Shown one piece after another: positions 23,913 to 37,252 of a stretch of 64,000 nucleotides of DNA; the first letter of the stretch is position 1; each line of letters opens with the position of its first letter. Under the pieces are notes generated by a model, which worked only from the letters and a program-made list of their open reading frames with translations, had not been told where the DNA came from and made no database searches. Origin of the DNA: Dicaeum eximium. Its lineage: Eukaryota > Chordata > Aves > Passeriformes > Dicaeidae. The DNA lies in the NCBI GenBank assembly GCA_013396995.1, contig VWZP01010273.1, positions 2,800,683 to 2,864,682 of the forward strand. Direction: 5' to 3'. The position numbers and the translations under genes are program-made.

Positions 23913-26328
23913 GTCTTAGGACCCTGTTTCCAAGCTGAGAGTATCCAATGTAAGCCTAGAAGCAACAAATACTGTGCAGGAGCAATGCTAAGTGCATATT
24001 AAATCATGGCTGGCATATACACTGAGAGCCCCAGGAGTGCCTGGCAGCTCCCAGATCTGGTTCTATGTGCTGGCAGCAAACTTGTTCCATGTCATGTGTG
24101 GAAGGACATTGCCTGTATGGAAGATGTTCAGCTCTTCATCCCTGTTTTGATTGCAGGAAGGAGATCATCGTGTGGGAGCTGAATGACACTTAATCTAACA
24201 GGTCCTGGAATCACCCAGAAATGTAGGATGTGCTGCTAATGTACCTGCTTTCCCAGTCAGGGTTAGAGAGATAAGTTAAAGCGTTTTCAGGCATGCAGTA
24301 GGAACAAAAGAAGGAAAGGTACATTGCATTTTCCTAGATCTTTCATCAAAAATGTTGGTAAAGACAGGAGAGTTTCCTTGGGACAGTTTGGACATTTTTA
24401 TGCAACATATATGTAAGTAGATCATGCTTCTTGGCTGGTAAGTATTTCATGTTATTATTCAGTGAAATAAAATCTGCAATTTTCTTCACAAGGTTTGACT
24501 TGGGGCATAGCTCTGTGTTTTCACTCTACTTGTAGTCTACAGGTTTTATTTGTAGACGTAACCATGTAAAAGAAATAATCTTGCCTAATTAATAATTTAT
24601 TGTTGTTTCTTCTGTTTCAAATCTAACTGCTTCCAATTTTCTACTTCCTGCAGGGTGCCCTGACCATAATTAGTCTGGTAAGAGGATTTGTTGGTATGAG
24701 ATCTGTTTTCAGGCATGCCAACCACCTCATGTATTATAAGAACTCTTTTGAATAAATACTTGTTTATATCGCAGAATTATCAGAATTCCAGCAAAAGCCA
24801 AAAATAACAAAAACTTATTTTTACTTTATTTTATAAAATATTTTGAATATGAAAATCAATTGCTTTAAAAAAATGGTGCTCTTGCATACATATTCCATCC
24901 AGCAGTGATTTGGACTTCTGGACTAGTTAAGATACACAACACAATCCACAGGAGGTGAAGATCCTGTCAATTACAAGATCCATGGTAGGTGTAATTATAC
25001 ACATTCCTTGAGCTTCTCAGGGAGGTTTTCATAATTATTTAAACAGCTTTTAAGTAATTAGCATTTTTGAAAGTAATTTTCTTTTATCGTTAATTAACAA
25101 TATCCTTAATTAACAGAGAGATTCAGAAAAAAAATTGATGGAATGATACATTGAAAATTTTGAATATATTAGATTTGTAGTTGCATTGCAGTTTTATATC
25201 TTACACTTCAAACTGATCTCATTATTGCAAAAGAACTAAAAATTTAATAGAATGTGACAAAAAATGTGATTTTGCCCATTTAAATAATAAGCTGATGCCT
25301 ACCTTTTGAAATCAGATGATGCTCCTCCTCTGTCTCCACCTGAAAGATTCTAAATCAATGTTTCCTTTGGTATTGAGAGTTGGTAGTGCTTTGGTCTATG
25401 AGGATGTTGTAAGAGACCCAAACTGAGACAAGTTATTAAATTGTGGCAGCTTTACATAATCCGATTACATGAAGAAATTATTTTATATAATATTTATTTG
25501 CTACACATCCGTCTGACTTTATATTCCTAAACTGAATCTTACAACAATGAATTGGGAAATTCATTTTTTCGGTGTTAATGGAAATAGTTTGGCATTTTGC
25601 AAATGTTAATCTTGATGAAGCTGCACATTATGGATAAAATGTTAAATGTATATATGCAAAAATTTAATACTGGTTTTTTTCCACTTTTCAAACACAGAAA
25701 GACATGTGAGCTTTTGATCCTGGGGATCAGCAATAAAGAATTAATATCTCAGTTGTGTAATAAATAAACTAAATGTTATGCTTACATTTTTCAATTATTT
25801 TCAGTAGCAATCAGAAAGGTGAAAAGGTGTAAAAGGGTGAGATATCCTCAGGAACAAGAACAGGGGTTCTTGCATCCTATTTTCTGACTTGCTAAGGATG
25901 TTATGGTAAGGGATACTTCAGAGCCTTAATCCTCCTATATCTTCCTACTCATGTTGCCTCCATTTCCCTCCAGTGCTTCGTCTTCTGTGCTGATAAACAA
26001 ACTTTTTAGAGAAAAATGGAATATTCTTAATTAAAAAAGAAGCTGAAGATGAAAGTGCTCTTTTTATCTCATATGAATGCTCTGTGAACGTCATTTATCA
26101 TTTTGTTTCTAAATCAACACTGCACAATAATTTAATGCATTCTTGATTCTTCACATCCTCAGTAGTACTCAGACCTTCTACATAATTTAGTCTAAAATGC
26201 TGAAGGCTAAGAGCCAGTGGAAGTAAGCTATGGAAAATGGTGTAATGTCTCTTATTCTGGGTACTCAAAGGATGGAAATACCTGCCCCTGTTTTGAAACA
26301 TTCCTTCCTTTTTGGTTGTGTGGCGCTT
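23913..26328. other. Unique non-coding stretch
   Basis: No repeat or gene was recognised. The sequence is AT-rich, especially 24780-25300, with scattered TAAT motifs. Confidence 0.5.
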
Positions 26329-26329
26329 N
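26329..26329. other. Single ambiguous base (N)
   Basis: One N interrupts the sequence just upstream of a 29-base T run. It probably marks poor consensus quality near the homopolymer. Frames translated across it contain an unknown residue. Confidence 0.95.
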
Positions 26330-26359
26330 AAAAATCTTTTTTGTTTTTAAATTCTTTCT

Positions 26360-26361
<2 letters not shown>

Positions 26362-26390
<29 letters not shown>
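26362..26390. repeat. Poly-T run, 29 bases
   Basis: A pure T run. On the minus strand it would be a poly-A tail, but the sequence to its right (26391 onward) shows no recognisable retrocopy, so simple homopolymer growth is equally likely. Confidence 0.95.
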
Positions 26391-26429
26391 GAGAGTGACA
26401 AGACTGGTAAGAAGTGAAAGCTAGACTCT

Positions 26430-26477
26430 TGCCAAGAAATTGAATCATCCTGCCAAGATATTGAATAATCATGCCAG
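26430..26477. repeat. Imperfect 21-bp tandem repeat, 2.3 copies
   Basis: Copies at 26430-26450 and 26451-26471 both begin TGCCAAGA and share ATTGAAT; they agree at 18 of 21 positions. A third partial copy, TGCCAGA, follows. It lies just right of the poly-T run. No function is evident. Confidence 0.75.
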
Positions 26478-26698
26478 AAAGGGTACATATAAGGTACTAT
26501 TTACTATTGGTAACAACCTACATTTACTCTGTTTTCCTGTTCAGTTAGAACAGGTTTTTATCTTGACACCTGTAACTGGGATATTGTGTTTTTAAAAGAA
26601 GAGAAAGTGGGTAGTGAGGGAAGAGCAAGATCATCCATAAGGGGAAGAAAAATGAGCAAATACAAAAAAAATCAAACCATGTAGAAACAGCTTGATGG

Positions 26699-26766
26699 TT
26701 TTTTGTTTTGTTTTGTTTTGTTTTGTTTTGTTTTGTTTTGTTTTGTTTTGTTTTGTTTTGTTTTTG
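26699..26766. repeat. (TTTTG)n microsatellite
   Basis: Twelve perfect TTTTG units at 26701-26760 are flanked by partial units. The 119-codon plus-strand frame starting at 26708 begins inside this tract (repeating FCFVL residues) and is not a gene. Confidence 0.97.
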
Positions 26767-29143
26767 TTTGTTTTCAGGGTTTTTTTTCTGTAGGTTTCAG
26801 GAAGGTGCCACTGTTAAAATCATTCATCTGCTATGTGTAAAATGTACTAGAGCCACCAAAAAATCTTTTTCTTGCACATGGAAGGAGACATGCATCAGTA
26901 AAGTACACTGGGGATGGGTCTTGCACATAAGATCTCAGTTCTGCAGCTGGGAACCATCCCATCTTTCTCTGGAGAGAGACAAAAAGGAAAATAGTAAAAA
27001 CTGCCACAGTGATGTGCTCAAGACAGCCAGCAAGGTAAAACCAGATTATTATCAGCCTTTGTGGTAAAGCCCAGCAAGACACTGCAAATCCATTTATTAA
27101 TAATGAACTCAATAGCAGAGTGCTTTAGCTGCATTATCCTAAATGTTTATTTAGCAGCTGACCGTGGCTGTTACTTTTAGTGATGTCAACAAACATTCAC
27201 AAAAAGTAACAAATCTTTCGACCTGGTGCTTTTGGAAGAGTACCTGCCTCATACATGTATTAAAATAAGCATTAGCAAAGCTGAAGAAGGCAGATGCTTT
27301 CTTTCCCTGTCAGAAAATACTCTTAGAAGAATGTGGGATGACTACATGAATCTTGCTTACTTTGGAACGAGTTTTCCTTTTATCTCTTGAAATAATGCAC
27401 TTGGTCCGTGAATAGTCATTTTGCAGAAGCCTGCATTCTATAAATTGCTGTATCTCTAAATTTTTCTTAGATAATAATCCATATTATTATACCAAAGTTT
27501 TTCGATTAAAAAAATGTAAGAATAAAAGCAAGATCAAAAAAATTGGCAGAACACCCATTTTTAGCTATTCACTAGGTTATGAATTTTGTTTCTGTCATTT
27601 CAATCGTACTATCTACAATTCATTTTCCTTCTCACTAAGAGGGTTATAGTTCCTTTCCAAAATTAATTTGATGTCTATGAATAGTTTCATTTTTCTAGGT
27701 CCAGTCAGTGAGGCTAATTTGAAGTACCGAATCGTGTTATTTAAGTCAAGAAGGAAGGTTTAGATTACTTAGTTTCATCTCCTGTATGCTTTGGATTATA
27801 TATTTTATCACATGTATTAAACTTACTGATTTTGTATGAATTAATTGTTCCATTGAATAAGACATTAAATAATGAGTCCATTTTTTTTGAGTATGCTGTA
27901 CACAGCTTAGTCACTTTTGCAGTCACAAATAAGGAAATAACTGTCAATTTGTAACCATAGATTTTTGTTTGAGAAGACCCTTAGGCTCTTGTATTCCTTG
28001 GTTTTTCATTTGATTTTTTTTCTTACTTTAAACGATTTCTCAGGAACAGGTGTGTGTGTATGTTTGTGCTGTAATTAACTTTCATCTTTGTACATGTTTT
28101 TCAAATACAACATTACAACTTGCATATTTTCCATACCATACTTACAAATTGCCTTCCTCAATTTATTTACTGCTCTCTATTTGTACAGTGAAAATTTCTT
28201 ATGCTGTTTTTGTCCATTCCTCATATTGGAAGTTGATGTTCTCTTCTTTATTCTATGAGATTTGTAAATCCATCTTATATTCACTCCCTTCACAGTCTCC
28301 TCCATGATGGCTGTCATGTCTTTCCAGATGTGTAAGTTTGAAACTGGTTACATTAAACGTACATTTTGCTCAACAACTTATCAAAGGCTCCAATTTATCT
28401 GCACGGCTGTTCTGAATTAATGGTGAATTAGTAGACTTCCAGTGTAGTCTTTTCATTTTATAACTAAAAATAAGTATTATTTCATATTTACTCTGAATAA
28501 AGACTAGAAATTGTTGAAGGTTTTTGAGTCTGTGGGGAACGTTGCCCATATTCCCTGGCCATTCCATCTGAGAACAGCATTTGAAATCTGAAATACAGCC
28601 CTATTTTTAATATCAGAACACAGGGTGCTTCTATGTCAGATGCTTGGTGCCATTACCTCTAATAATCAAACCTTCAATTTTCTCAGATAATGAAACAGAA
28701 TCATTTGACAAGATACATTTTCTAGGAAAGCATATCAATTGTTTGCATTATATTTTTACTCTTTGTCTTATATTAATTACAGTTCTTTATAGTCATTATT
28801 TTTTGAATTCCGTATGAGCTCCCTCATTACTTTTTTAAGGCTGATATCTAGCTAGCCTGCCCATAGTCATGTGGGTCAGCCAGAACACACTGGTTCAATG
28901 GTTTCAATGGCATACTTTGTTCATTTCTATTTTCTCTGGCATGCAGAGACCTAATTAAAATTGTTACCAAGGGGTCAGGGATGTTCTTTATCTAGAATTA
29001 CAGTAAATAGGGTGCTAATTTTAAAATGTTTTCTTCTAGCAAAATCTCCTGAATTAGAGCAGAGAAAGCTTTGATGTTATAAATTTAAATATAATCCAAA
29101 AAAATATTATGCAATGTTATGAAGAATGCATAAATCAGGTAGT
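26767..29143. other. Unique non-coding stretch
   Basis: No repeat or gene was recognised. 27090-27250 contains forkhead-like TGTTTAT and GTCAACA motifs and reads as somewhat constrained, but the evidence is weak. Confidence 0.5.
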
Positions 29144-29414
29144 AAGCTAAGAGTAGATATAATGCCTGTTTTTAAAAAGAGAAATAAGGAAGAACTGGAT
29201 AACTACAGGCTGATCTCTCCTTAGTGCACAGCAAGATCATAGAGCAAATCCTCCTGGAAATTATGCTAAGGCACATGAAAAACAAGGAGGTGATTGGTGA
29301 CAGCCAACATGGCTCCAAAAAGGACAAATCACCACTGACAAATCTGGTGGCGTTCTAAAACGGAGCTACAATGCTGGTGGATCAGGGAAAAACAATTGAT
29401 GTCATTTACCTGGA
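29144..29414 (+). mobile_element. CR1 LINE reverse-transcriptase fragment
   Basis: The plus strand encodes, in broken frames, the start of the CR1 ORF2 reverse transcriptase: PVFKKRNKEELDNYRLIS at 29157-29214, then after a frameshift and stops the equivalents of KIIEQILLEIMLRHMKNKE, VIGDSQHG, LTNLVAF and DVIYLDL. The catalytic FADD part is absent. Similarity stops abruptly near 29414, where the CR1 reading should continue into the CKAFDTV block. The copy is dead, with in-frame stops and a small deletion near 29215. Confidence 0.88.
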
Positions 29415-31219
29415 CTTGTGTCTCTTTATTGGTGACATCCACAAAATTGAAGGCTGCATCAGGATTTATCTGTACTTGAAGCTTCTCCAGTTGTGAAATG
29501 CAGAGGCACACTGAGTTTTACCTGATTAAATTTAGGCAGGCTGGTCAGATGGTCACAGAAACAAATGCAGTCCAAGGTGCCCTGTGGCATTTCAAAATCT
29601 AGTGCAATACACTTCTCAGTACACCACACTAAAGGAGCTTCTGGAACTGATGAAGTGAAGCTGGGTGAAGGTAATAACTAATTTATAAGCTTAGCAGAAA
29701 TACTTCCACCTCAAAGCTTATGTCAGAAATCTCAGAGAGCACAAATGAAAGAAGAAAAAAAAAACAAAAGTAAAAAATTGTGAATCACAAATTCAGATTT
29801 AGGAACAAAACTGGTCTCTTAAAACATTGTGGTTGTACTCAGGTCTGATACCTAGCATACTGAGCTAGTACAGAAAATGAAGGATTATTTGAAGACGAAA
29901 AAATGAGGTGTCAGCCAAACTTTATCTTCACAGCATGGTAATTTGTGTAATGGCTCATAATCAGATTTTATGGTCCTGACATTGCTTTTCTTCTAAATAA
30001 CAAGGTGAGTAATCTTTAAAAGGTTGTAGACAATGAGTAGATTTGACCTAATTCCTGTGTTCCTATTGTAAGGGTTACACAGGTTTTAATTATTTATATG
30101 CATTCATCCAGTAAAGCAAACAATACTGATCTTATTGAATCCTAATTTTAGCTAAATCATACACAAACTCCCCACCACCACCACCCCAACCAGACCAGTG
30201 TCTGCAGCAGGAGCTGTTATTTGCTGTTGCTCAGTGTCTGCCTTTCACTGCGGGGCTTGAGGCACTGCCAGGGTACACCTGGTGTGCTGCCATGGGGCTT
30301 CTCACACACTGCAGCTCACAGGGGGAAAAGTGAACAGAATTTGTAGAATAGTGAATAATTATAAAAACCTTGGGTTCATTTTTGGACCTGCTGGAGCTAT
30401 GTGGAAAGGAGAGAATCTGAAGAAGGAAGGAAAGATAAAAAAGAGCACATGGAGTGACAGTGCTGCTGTTGACTCCCAAATCTCAAAAAAATTCTGTGCG
30501 TTTGTTCAAAACTAAATTAAACAGACACATAGTTTGGACCAAAACCATGACTGAAGTTATGGGTTCTTTTCTCTTGCTGCTTCTTTGTTCTTTAGATTGT
30601 TTTCACTCTTTCTCCACTGCTGCTGTGAATTTTGGGTCTCTCCTAGACAGGTGACTTCTAAAGCAGTCTGAATGTATGTGATTTGACAAAGCTGTAAAAT
30701 AGCTGTTTAGAGAAGGTTAATATTATTTTCCCAGTCACTGCAAGTGTAAGTCTCAACTACTTTGTCCTGTTTATTTTAAAGTATGCTTGTTATACATATA
30801 TATATATACACATAAATTTTACTCTGTTTTAGATTTTCTGGATTCATAATGGCTGCATATCTGAATCCCAGTACTGACTACAACATGATTAAAATTTAAT
30901 ACTTTACTATTAGTCAGCTATTCACTGTGTCTATTTTCAAAGTGATGAAATGGTGTGAAATGAACAGACTTTTCCCTTTGGGAAAAAACCCCTATCCCTT
31001 TTATTGGCTATTTATATCAGACTTCTAGGCCTTTCACCCTTTCCCTGTGGCCCTAAGTGCATTTCTTGGGAACTATGTATCACTCATATCCTTAAAAAAA
31101 ATACTTCACCTAGGATTGACTGTGCTTGGAAACGGAACATAAAATATATAATTTCTGGGGTCACTTCCCTCAAGAAATGAAAAAAATCTTCCTTTTTCCA
31201 GCTCTTTGGTTTTCAGACT
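29415..31219. other. Unassigned stretch after the CR1 fragment
   Basis: 29415-29520 begins at a sharp break in CR1 similarity. Its minus strand has a 60-codon frame and an AATAAA, but no family was recognised. The rest is AT-rich with a short CACCACCAC run near 30175 and a TA dinucleotide stretch near 30795. Confidence 0.45.
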
Positions 31220-31620
31220 GCCATTTTCATTCAGCGAGGTCAGAGGATGAGAACTCCCCTGCTGAAAGCCCGGGTATCGATCATAGTTATGTCTCTGCAG
31301 ATGCACCATTTTATTGCCTTGCTCTGACATTTCCCTCTGCTTGCTGAGCTGGGCTCTGTTGGTTTATTGGGTCAGGTATTGCCTTCAACGACAGCGATAT
31401 TCTAGCCATGACACAGGAAATAACCCATCGGTTTATGCAACGGTCATGACAACATCACACATAAGTAAAACCTACATAAACTGGTGCAGATGAATCCTGA
31501 ATGTCTCTGGTCGGGTTATGATATGATGAAATGTATTCTGTGAAGTGAAAGTGCCATTGCACAAGGGTATTATTAATGCAAGTGGATGAAAATGGGTATT
31601 TCTGAGGTTCTATAGCTTTT
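31220..31620. promoter_or_regulatory. Second candidate conserved non-coding element
   Basis: Eight CpG dinucleotides lie between 31235 and 31513, in contexts such as TATCGATC, ACGACAGCGA, ATCGGTTTATG and AACGGTCATGAC, while the flanks are nearly CpG-free. A 73-codon plus-strand frame ends at 31347 and is not recognisable. There is no repeat similarity. Retention of CpG and a non-repetitive texture suggest possible constraint; this is inference only. Confidence 0.25.
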
Positions 31621-34600
31621 TAAGGCAATTCTTTTTCTTACTACCCAGCAGCAACTACAACAATATTTTGCTGAGAAAAAAAAGGGAATTGTGTTTATTT
31701 TCACCACAGTAGTTTTTCCCAATTTCCTAAGCCCTTCAACTAAATAAAGCTTAGATGTCGTTCTATGACTAAAATGATTTGACCAAATGCTTCTCTTGTT
31801 TTAGGGGGTGTTGATTTGTGTAGATTTCCTAAAAAAAAAAAAAAAAAAAAAATTAAATTCAACCTGATTTTCATGAATGGATAATTGATAGGCCAAAAAT
31901 AATTGAAAAAAAAATCAGCTTCCACATCTAGCTGTGGAAGAGTTTGCACAGGCAGATTCATTATTTCTAGGTCACTACAGGTCAATGAAAGCCAATTCTG
32001 GTCAAGCAGTATCAGTTCTCTGTGCTGCAATGGTATTGTTAGGTAAATTATTGCTCTTTTGTTTCTCTAAGGAGTCTACCCTAGGACTCAATTCTATGGA
32101 GGACTTAGCACATGCAAGGAGCTGAAGGAAAAAAACAACTGTTTAAATATAGTATTTTCCCAAATAAAAGAATTCCAATAGAGTAATCTTGTGAAACAGA
32201 AAATCTTGAATATGTTCAAGTGAACATACTCCTTGCTGCTCACAGCTCTGAGATAGTGACTGATCTGAATCTGCAGATCATCTTGTGGTGAGATGAGAAG
32301 TAAATGCTGGTTTTTTTCTAGTGCGGATCTACTGGTGTTTGATGTTATATTTTTGATGTACAGGAAGATGAGAAGGAAAGGTAAAGTAACCATAGTTTAT
32401 CTCCTGCACAAAAGAAATTGTGAAGAGTGCTGAAAAAGGGATTTGTGGTAAGCCCAAGAAAACACACAGTAGTTTTAGGAATCTGTCATATCCTAAATGT
32501 TAAAACAATTTAGAAGCAACAGTACAAACTGAAAATTGAAGAAGATTTAGCCATAACTTTCTATCCCTGCAGCTTTCTATAAAACCTTTTAATCAATGAA
32601 ATCAAAGCAAAAAAAGAGAAATTATGTAAAGTCTTTTGTCTTAAGACACTGTTTTTTCAAGATTGTCCTCTGTAAAATTTTACCATATGTTCTTTATTTC
32701 TGAGAATATGCATCTGTGCTAGCTGCTCAAAGAGAAGTGTTTTAGTCTCTTAATGATTCCAGCCACATGAACAAGCAGATGAGACAACTGAGAATATGAA
32801 GGATCCATACTCAGACCTATTATGGTCTTTTTAAGGGGCACCTAGGGAAGTGGTGGGCTGTTTTGTTTTCTGTCTGAGAAACTTGTGTGTTAGGAAAAGG
32901 AACATTTTCCCCAAGTGCTTGAAAACCTCACAGATGCAGACTTCATATGCCAGAACTATAGCTGAGCTGCTGGGAGAAACAGGCTAAGCCAGACCCTTGG
33001 AATAGGTTGGTTTGTGGGGACTCAGAAGGAGTCTGTCCACGTGGTCATTCAGGATGGATCAAAGCTCAGGCAGATGTTTTTCCTCACCTTGGATTTAAAC
33101 CAACCACCATGCTCTGGAAGGGGAAAAGCTCAAGCTCTTGATTCTAGACTTGCCTTTTAGCTGTCTCTGTGGGCTGTGAGCCAGCGCTGGTGGGACAGGT
33201 TACTCTCCAGCTGGGCTCACAGCTTATGTACATAGCTCAGGTGGACATTTCAAACCAGAGCTACAACAGGCTGGCTACATGGAATGAGAATTTGCTGGCA
33301 CAAGAGCTTAGCAGGTTTGATCCTTCTCTGAATTTACCCTTTGGTCACCTTGTGGGGCAGATACAGCTTCAGGGTTAGAGAGGGTCAACAAAAAAAGCTG
33401 AAGATGCCATGAGTATATGAGTCCATCAGTTCAAATATTGCCTCTCATAGAAGACACAGAGAATTGAGCCTTGAACAACAATTGTGCCTTGAAAAACATC
33501 AACACTGTGTACAACAAGAATCCTACACTGTTCATGAGGGACAACCTTTTTACTGTTTCCTCAGCCTGGCTGTTTTTACTCCCTACTGCTTTTTGGACCA
33601 TTATACTGGAACTCTTATTTCATTAGCATTGCAGAGATTTGCAAATCTCTCTTTAGTAATTTAGAACCTGACAAACCCCTTTACATTTTTGACCTAAGAA
33701 TCTGAAAGCCATGTAAAGGAATAACAACATAACTGCATCTCACAAAATATTACTATGTTTCTGTAATTTTTAAACTGAGCATCCCAAAGGGAGTCTCTAT
33801 AATAGCCTTCATATAACACAAAAAGAAAATAGCAACGATAAACCCCCTTACCTGCTAATGTATCTTCTATTGATCTTGCAAATAAGTTCATCAGAGAAAC
33901 ACAAAGTGTTTAAAGTGATTTCTGGGTAAAGCACTGCACACCCTATTGCAGCATAAATGGTCCCTAAATAAGCATCTTTGAGAAGCAGCACAGAAAAATA
34001 ACTCATTAGGAAAACTATTTTAAAATAGTTTGTTTCTTCATTGAGGGAATGTGGTATTATTGCCCTAGAATGATTTAATTCACCCTAATTATATTCTGTT
34101 TGATATCTGCAGCTGTCTTGGAAGCAGGCTTCTGCTATGTAAATCCAAGAAATGTTTCTCATCTCATTTGAAACCCCAAAGTACTCTAATTTTCAAAGGA
34201 ATTTTAAGCTGATCTCTACTTATGTTCATTGAATTTTTCAGAGGAATATCAAAAGAATAACTCAAATTTCTGAATCCTGTCACTTATATAGACTATTCAT
34301 CCTCAGAGTACCTCATAAATGTATATACATGGAATACAATATATATTTGCACTACAGTGTTAGAAAGTTGTGTAGAGGCATGATTGTATGTGGCCAAGAA
34401 CATCTTTGTTTTGAAATGTTCACAGAACATATCACTATAAATTGCAGGGTTTCTTTTCTTTTTTCTTTAAGTTTCACTTTACTTTAGAACAGATGTGAAG
34501 CTGCCTCTTCAGCAACTTTTTAACATAGTCATTAAACAGCACCATTTTGGTTGACATGGAAGAAGCAAAAGAGGAAAAATTTCTGAAAAAAAAAAGTATT

Positions 34601-36854
34601 ATATGTATCATTCAATGTCTTTGGCAGTAGCTGTCCTTGTTACAGTGCCACACAGCGTAATACACATAATGATGATGTACAGGAATTTTAAATTAAATAT
34701 TTATTCATGGATGGCCACCAGAAATGACAATCAGCAAACAATGGTATTTATTCTGGAATATTGCCATCAGTTCCAGGCAAGATAAAAAAGTGAACAAAGT
34801 GGAGTGAAAAACCACAAGGACCTGTAAAATGCATGAACATTCAGTAAGTGATGGCTTCTTCTTCCTCTCTATAAATTACTAATCAACAAAACAGAGCAGT
34901 TTGCTTACTTCTATTCTGAAGGAAAATGCTCCCTTTATGAACCTTGGGAAGGGTTACAAAAAGTTTAGAAACACAACAAGGGAAGTCAAATGCTTTCTTT
35001 CAAAAAAAAAAAAGCCTTATAAAGACAGAATTCTAATCAGGGGTCAGAAATTTTAAAGTAAAAGCAGTTTTATGCTTTGGAGGTAGAACATGAGCAGAAT
35101 TTAGGTAATAATTCAAAAGAAAAATTCACAAACTCCCATCCATAATTACTAAGAGTGTTTTTCAGGTAAACTCCTTAGGAAATTATAACTCTGTTTTGGT
35201 GCCACACCATCTTAAGATGACTTGTTAAATTGAACATGAGGAGTCTTGAAAGGGGCACCTTCTACATTCATTCTGCCATAGAAGCCAGTTCATTAGACAC
35301 AGTTTTAGACTATCCAGTGCTTCCCAGGTTCTTACTTCTCTATTCCCAAATCTCCCACACACTCTCTGTCATAACCCATATTTGCAAGGGGACAGCACCA
35401 CCAAAAATAGGACTCATCTTGTTCCTCTTTGATAGAAGTAAAGTCAAAGGTGTGGTCAAGGAATCCCAATTTGCCATGGAAGTTCAAATCTCTCATCCTC
35501 AAGTTCTTAAAGTCAATTCTTCCTTTACTCACAATTTCTTTTATTTTTTATACTTATTTATTTTATCTGCTCTATCCTGATAAGCTACTTGCAATGGTTC
35601 CCTTTACAAGTTTCCCAAGGCTCTTCATCTACCAAGTAGTGAATAAATGTTATTTTAAACCAAGTTAAAAATTTGGATTAAATGGAGGTTCATGAATTTA
35701 AAAGTTCTTTTGTGGATGTAGCATTAGATATGGAAAACAATGAAAAGCTGCAATGATGTCAAGATGGCCACCTGAATATCTTGAAATTATCCTTTGGGGA
35801 CTGGAAACTTCCATTCGCAAAGGAAGACATCAGAAATTATTTTCAAAATACTCATAATCTATAAATAAATGCTATACTGGGAAAACAGATTAAAGCTGAA
35901 GTATCTTAGCTTTTACACAATTTTAATAAAAGAAACCTCATACATTTTAAACACATGCAAGATTATTCTTCAGGGAGTGTTTCAGAACTACATTTAGGGA
36001 ATGATCTGGAAAGAAGTATAATGCAGAACTTTGCCAAACTGTTGTAATGTACAAAAATCTCAGGATTCAGAATTAAAATAGTTTTCTGTCAAATTTTCAA
36101 TCATTTCCCTCTCTCTTAAATAAATGGGCAGATCATGAGTAAATGTGAGTATACAAAAACACCTTTATTTTCAATTGCAGGCAAAATGGATAAAAGAATG
36201 TGGGAAAATATGACGATTCAAAATCTGAGGGAAAATTGGTATTTAACAGATGCAGTTTATTCTTTTCCTAGATTATTCCACTTCATGGAATATGAGAAAT
36301 AGCAAAGGCTGGAACTACAGAGATGTAGGTGACCATAGAAATTTTGTACCAACATATGAAAAAGCTTTGATATAATACCAGTAAAATAAGGTGTTAAGTT
36401 GGGAGTTTAAACATCAGCAGCTAAGGATGTTCACCTTATGTCTAAATCAATGTTAGAATAACAAACAAATTATAAAAATTTTACTTGCTAAAAAGCAACT
36501 TCTACAGCAAATTATAAGCATGTAGCAGAAAAAATTTAAAAGTTTCAATGGAAGCCTTTCACTTTTAAGTCACAATTTTGATTATTTATGCTGATGAATT
36601 TCTCCAGCTTTCAGAGACCTCCTCTATTCTTCATTAGAAATTGGCCTTGAAAGGATGCCATCTATCTCTTTCATCACCTTAGTTGTCTTCCATTGGGTGC
36701 CATAGACCAGTGTAGGTCAATTTTTTCAAAGTACAACCAAATAAATTCTTATTTACACCTAGCAGTTCTTCTCCCAGACTCTTTTTTCCCTAAGCACAGG
36801 GCTCTAGGTGAAGACTGAAACAAAGAAGGAATTACGTGTCTCAGCCTTATACAG
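31621..36854. other. Unique non-coding stretch
   Basis: No mobile element or gene was recognised, apart from a 22-base A run at 31831-31852. 33170-33380 is richer in G and C and holds a 69-codon frame without motifs. 34020-34150 and 35700-36400 are ordinary AT-rich DNA. Confidence 0.5.
31831..31852. repeat. Poly-A run, 22 bases
   Basis: A pure A run on the plus strand. The sequence to its left has a weak AATAAA at 31743-31748 but no recognisable mRNA or retroelement, so a processed retrocopy is not supported. Confidence 0.95.
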
Positions 36855-37252
36855 CATCTGAGAATGTGTCAGGGAGAGGCTGAGTATTTAAACTGTTTAC
36901 CCTGGAGAAGAAAAACTTCCAGGGATCTTATCACTGTGTGTATGTAGCTGGTGGGTGTGGAGGGAATAAATAAGATGGAGTAATTTTCTCCTTCATGCTA
37001 TCCAGAGGCAGGACAAGAGACAACAGGCACCGGCCAAAATACAAAAGAATTCATTTAAGCTGTTTTACTGTGAGGATGGTTGAACCTTGGAACAGATTGC
37101 CCAAAGATGCAGTTCATGTATCCTTGGAGATGCTCAAAACCTGACTGGACGTGGCCCTGAACCCCCTGCTCTAGCTGATCCTGCCTCTACCAGATGATTT
37201 ATGGGGGCCCCTTCAAACCTCAGCCACTCTGAAATGGCGTGGTTCTATGACA
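36855..37252 (+). mobile_element. CR1 LINE 3' end fragment
   Basis: From about 36870 the sequence follows the CR1 end of ORF2 and 3' UTR: the TTTACCCTGGAGAAGAAAAA block, GGATCTTATCACTGTGTGTA, AGGACAAGAGACAACAGGCA, TTTACTGTGAGGATGGTTGA, GGAACAGATTGCCCA, GACTGGACGTGGCCCTGAA and a final CAACCTCAG...TTCTATGA-like terminus near 37250. It is a 5'-truncated copy, typical of CR1. Divergence is substantial, so the copy is old. Confidence 0.92.

Noticed and set aside
26708..27067. 119-codon plus-strand open frame
   Set aside because: It starts inside the (TTTTG)n tract, and its N-terminus is only the translated repeat; the rest has no recognisable domain.
31740..31852. Processed pseudogene ending in a 22-base A run
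   Set aside because: An AATAAA is present nearby, but the upstream sequence shows no recognisable coding sequence and no target-site duplication was seen.
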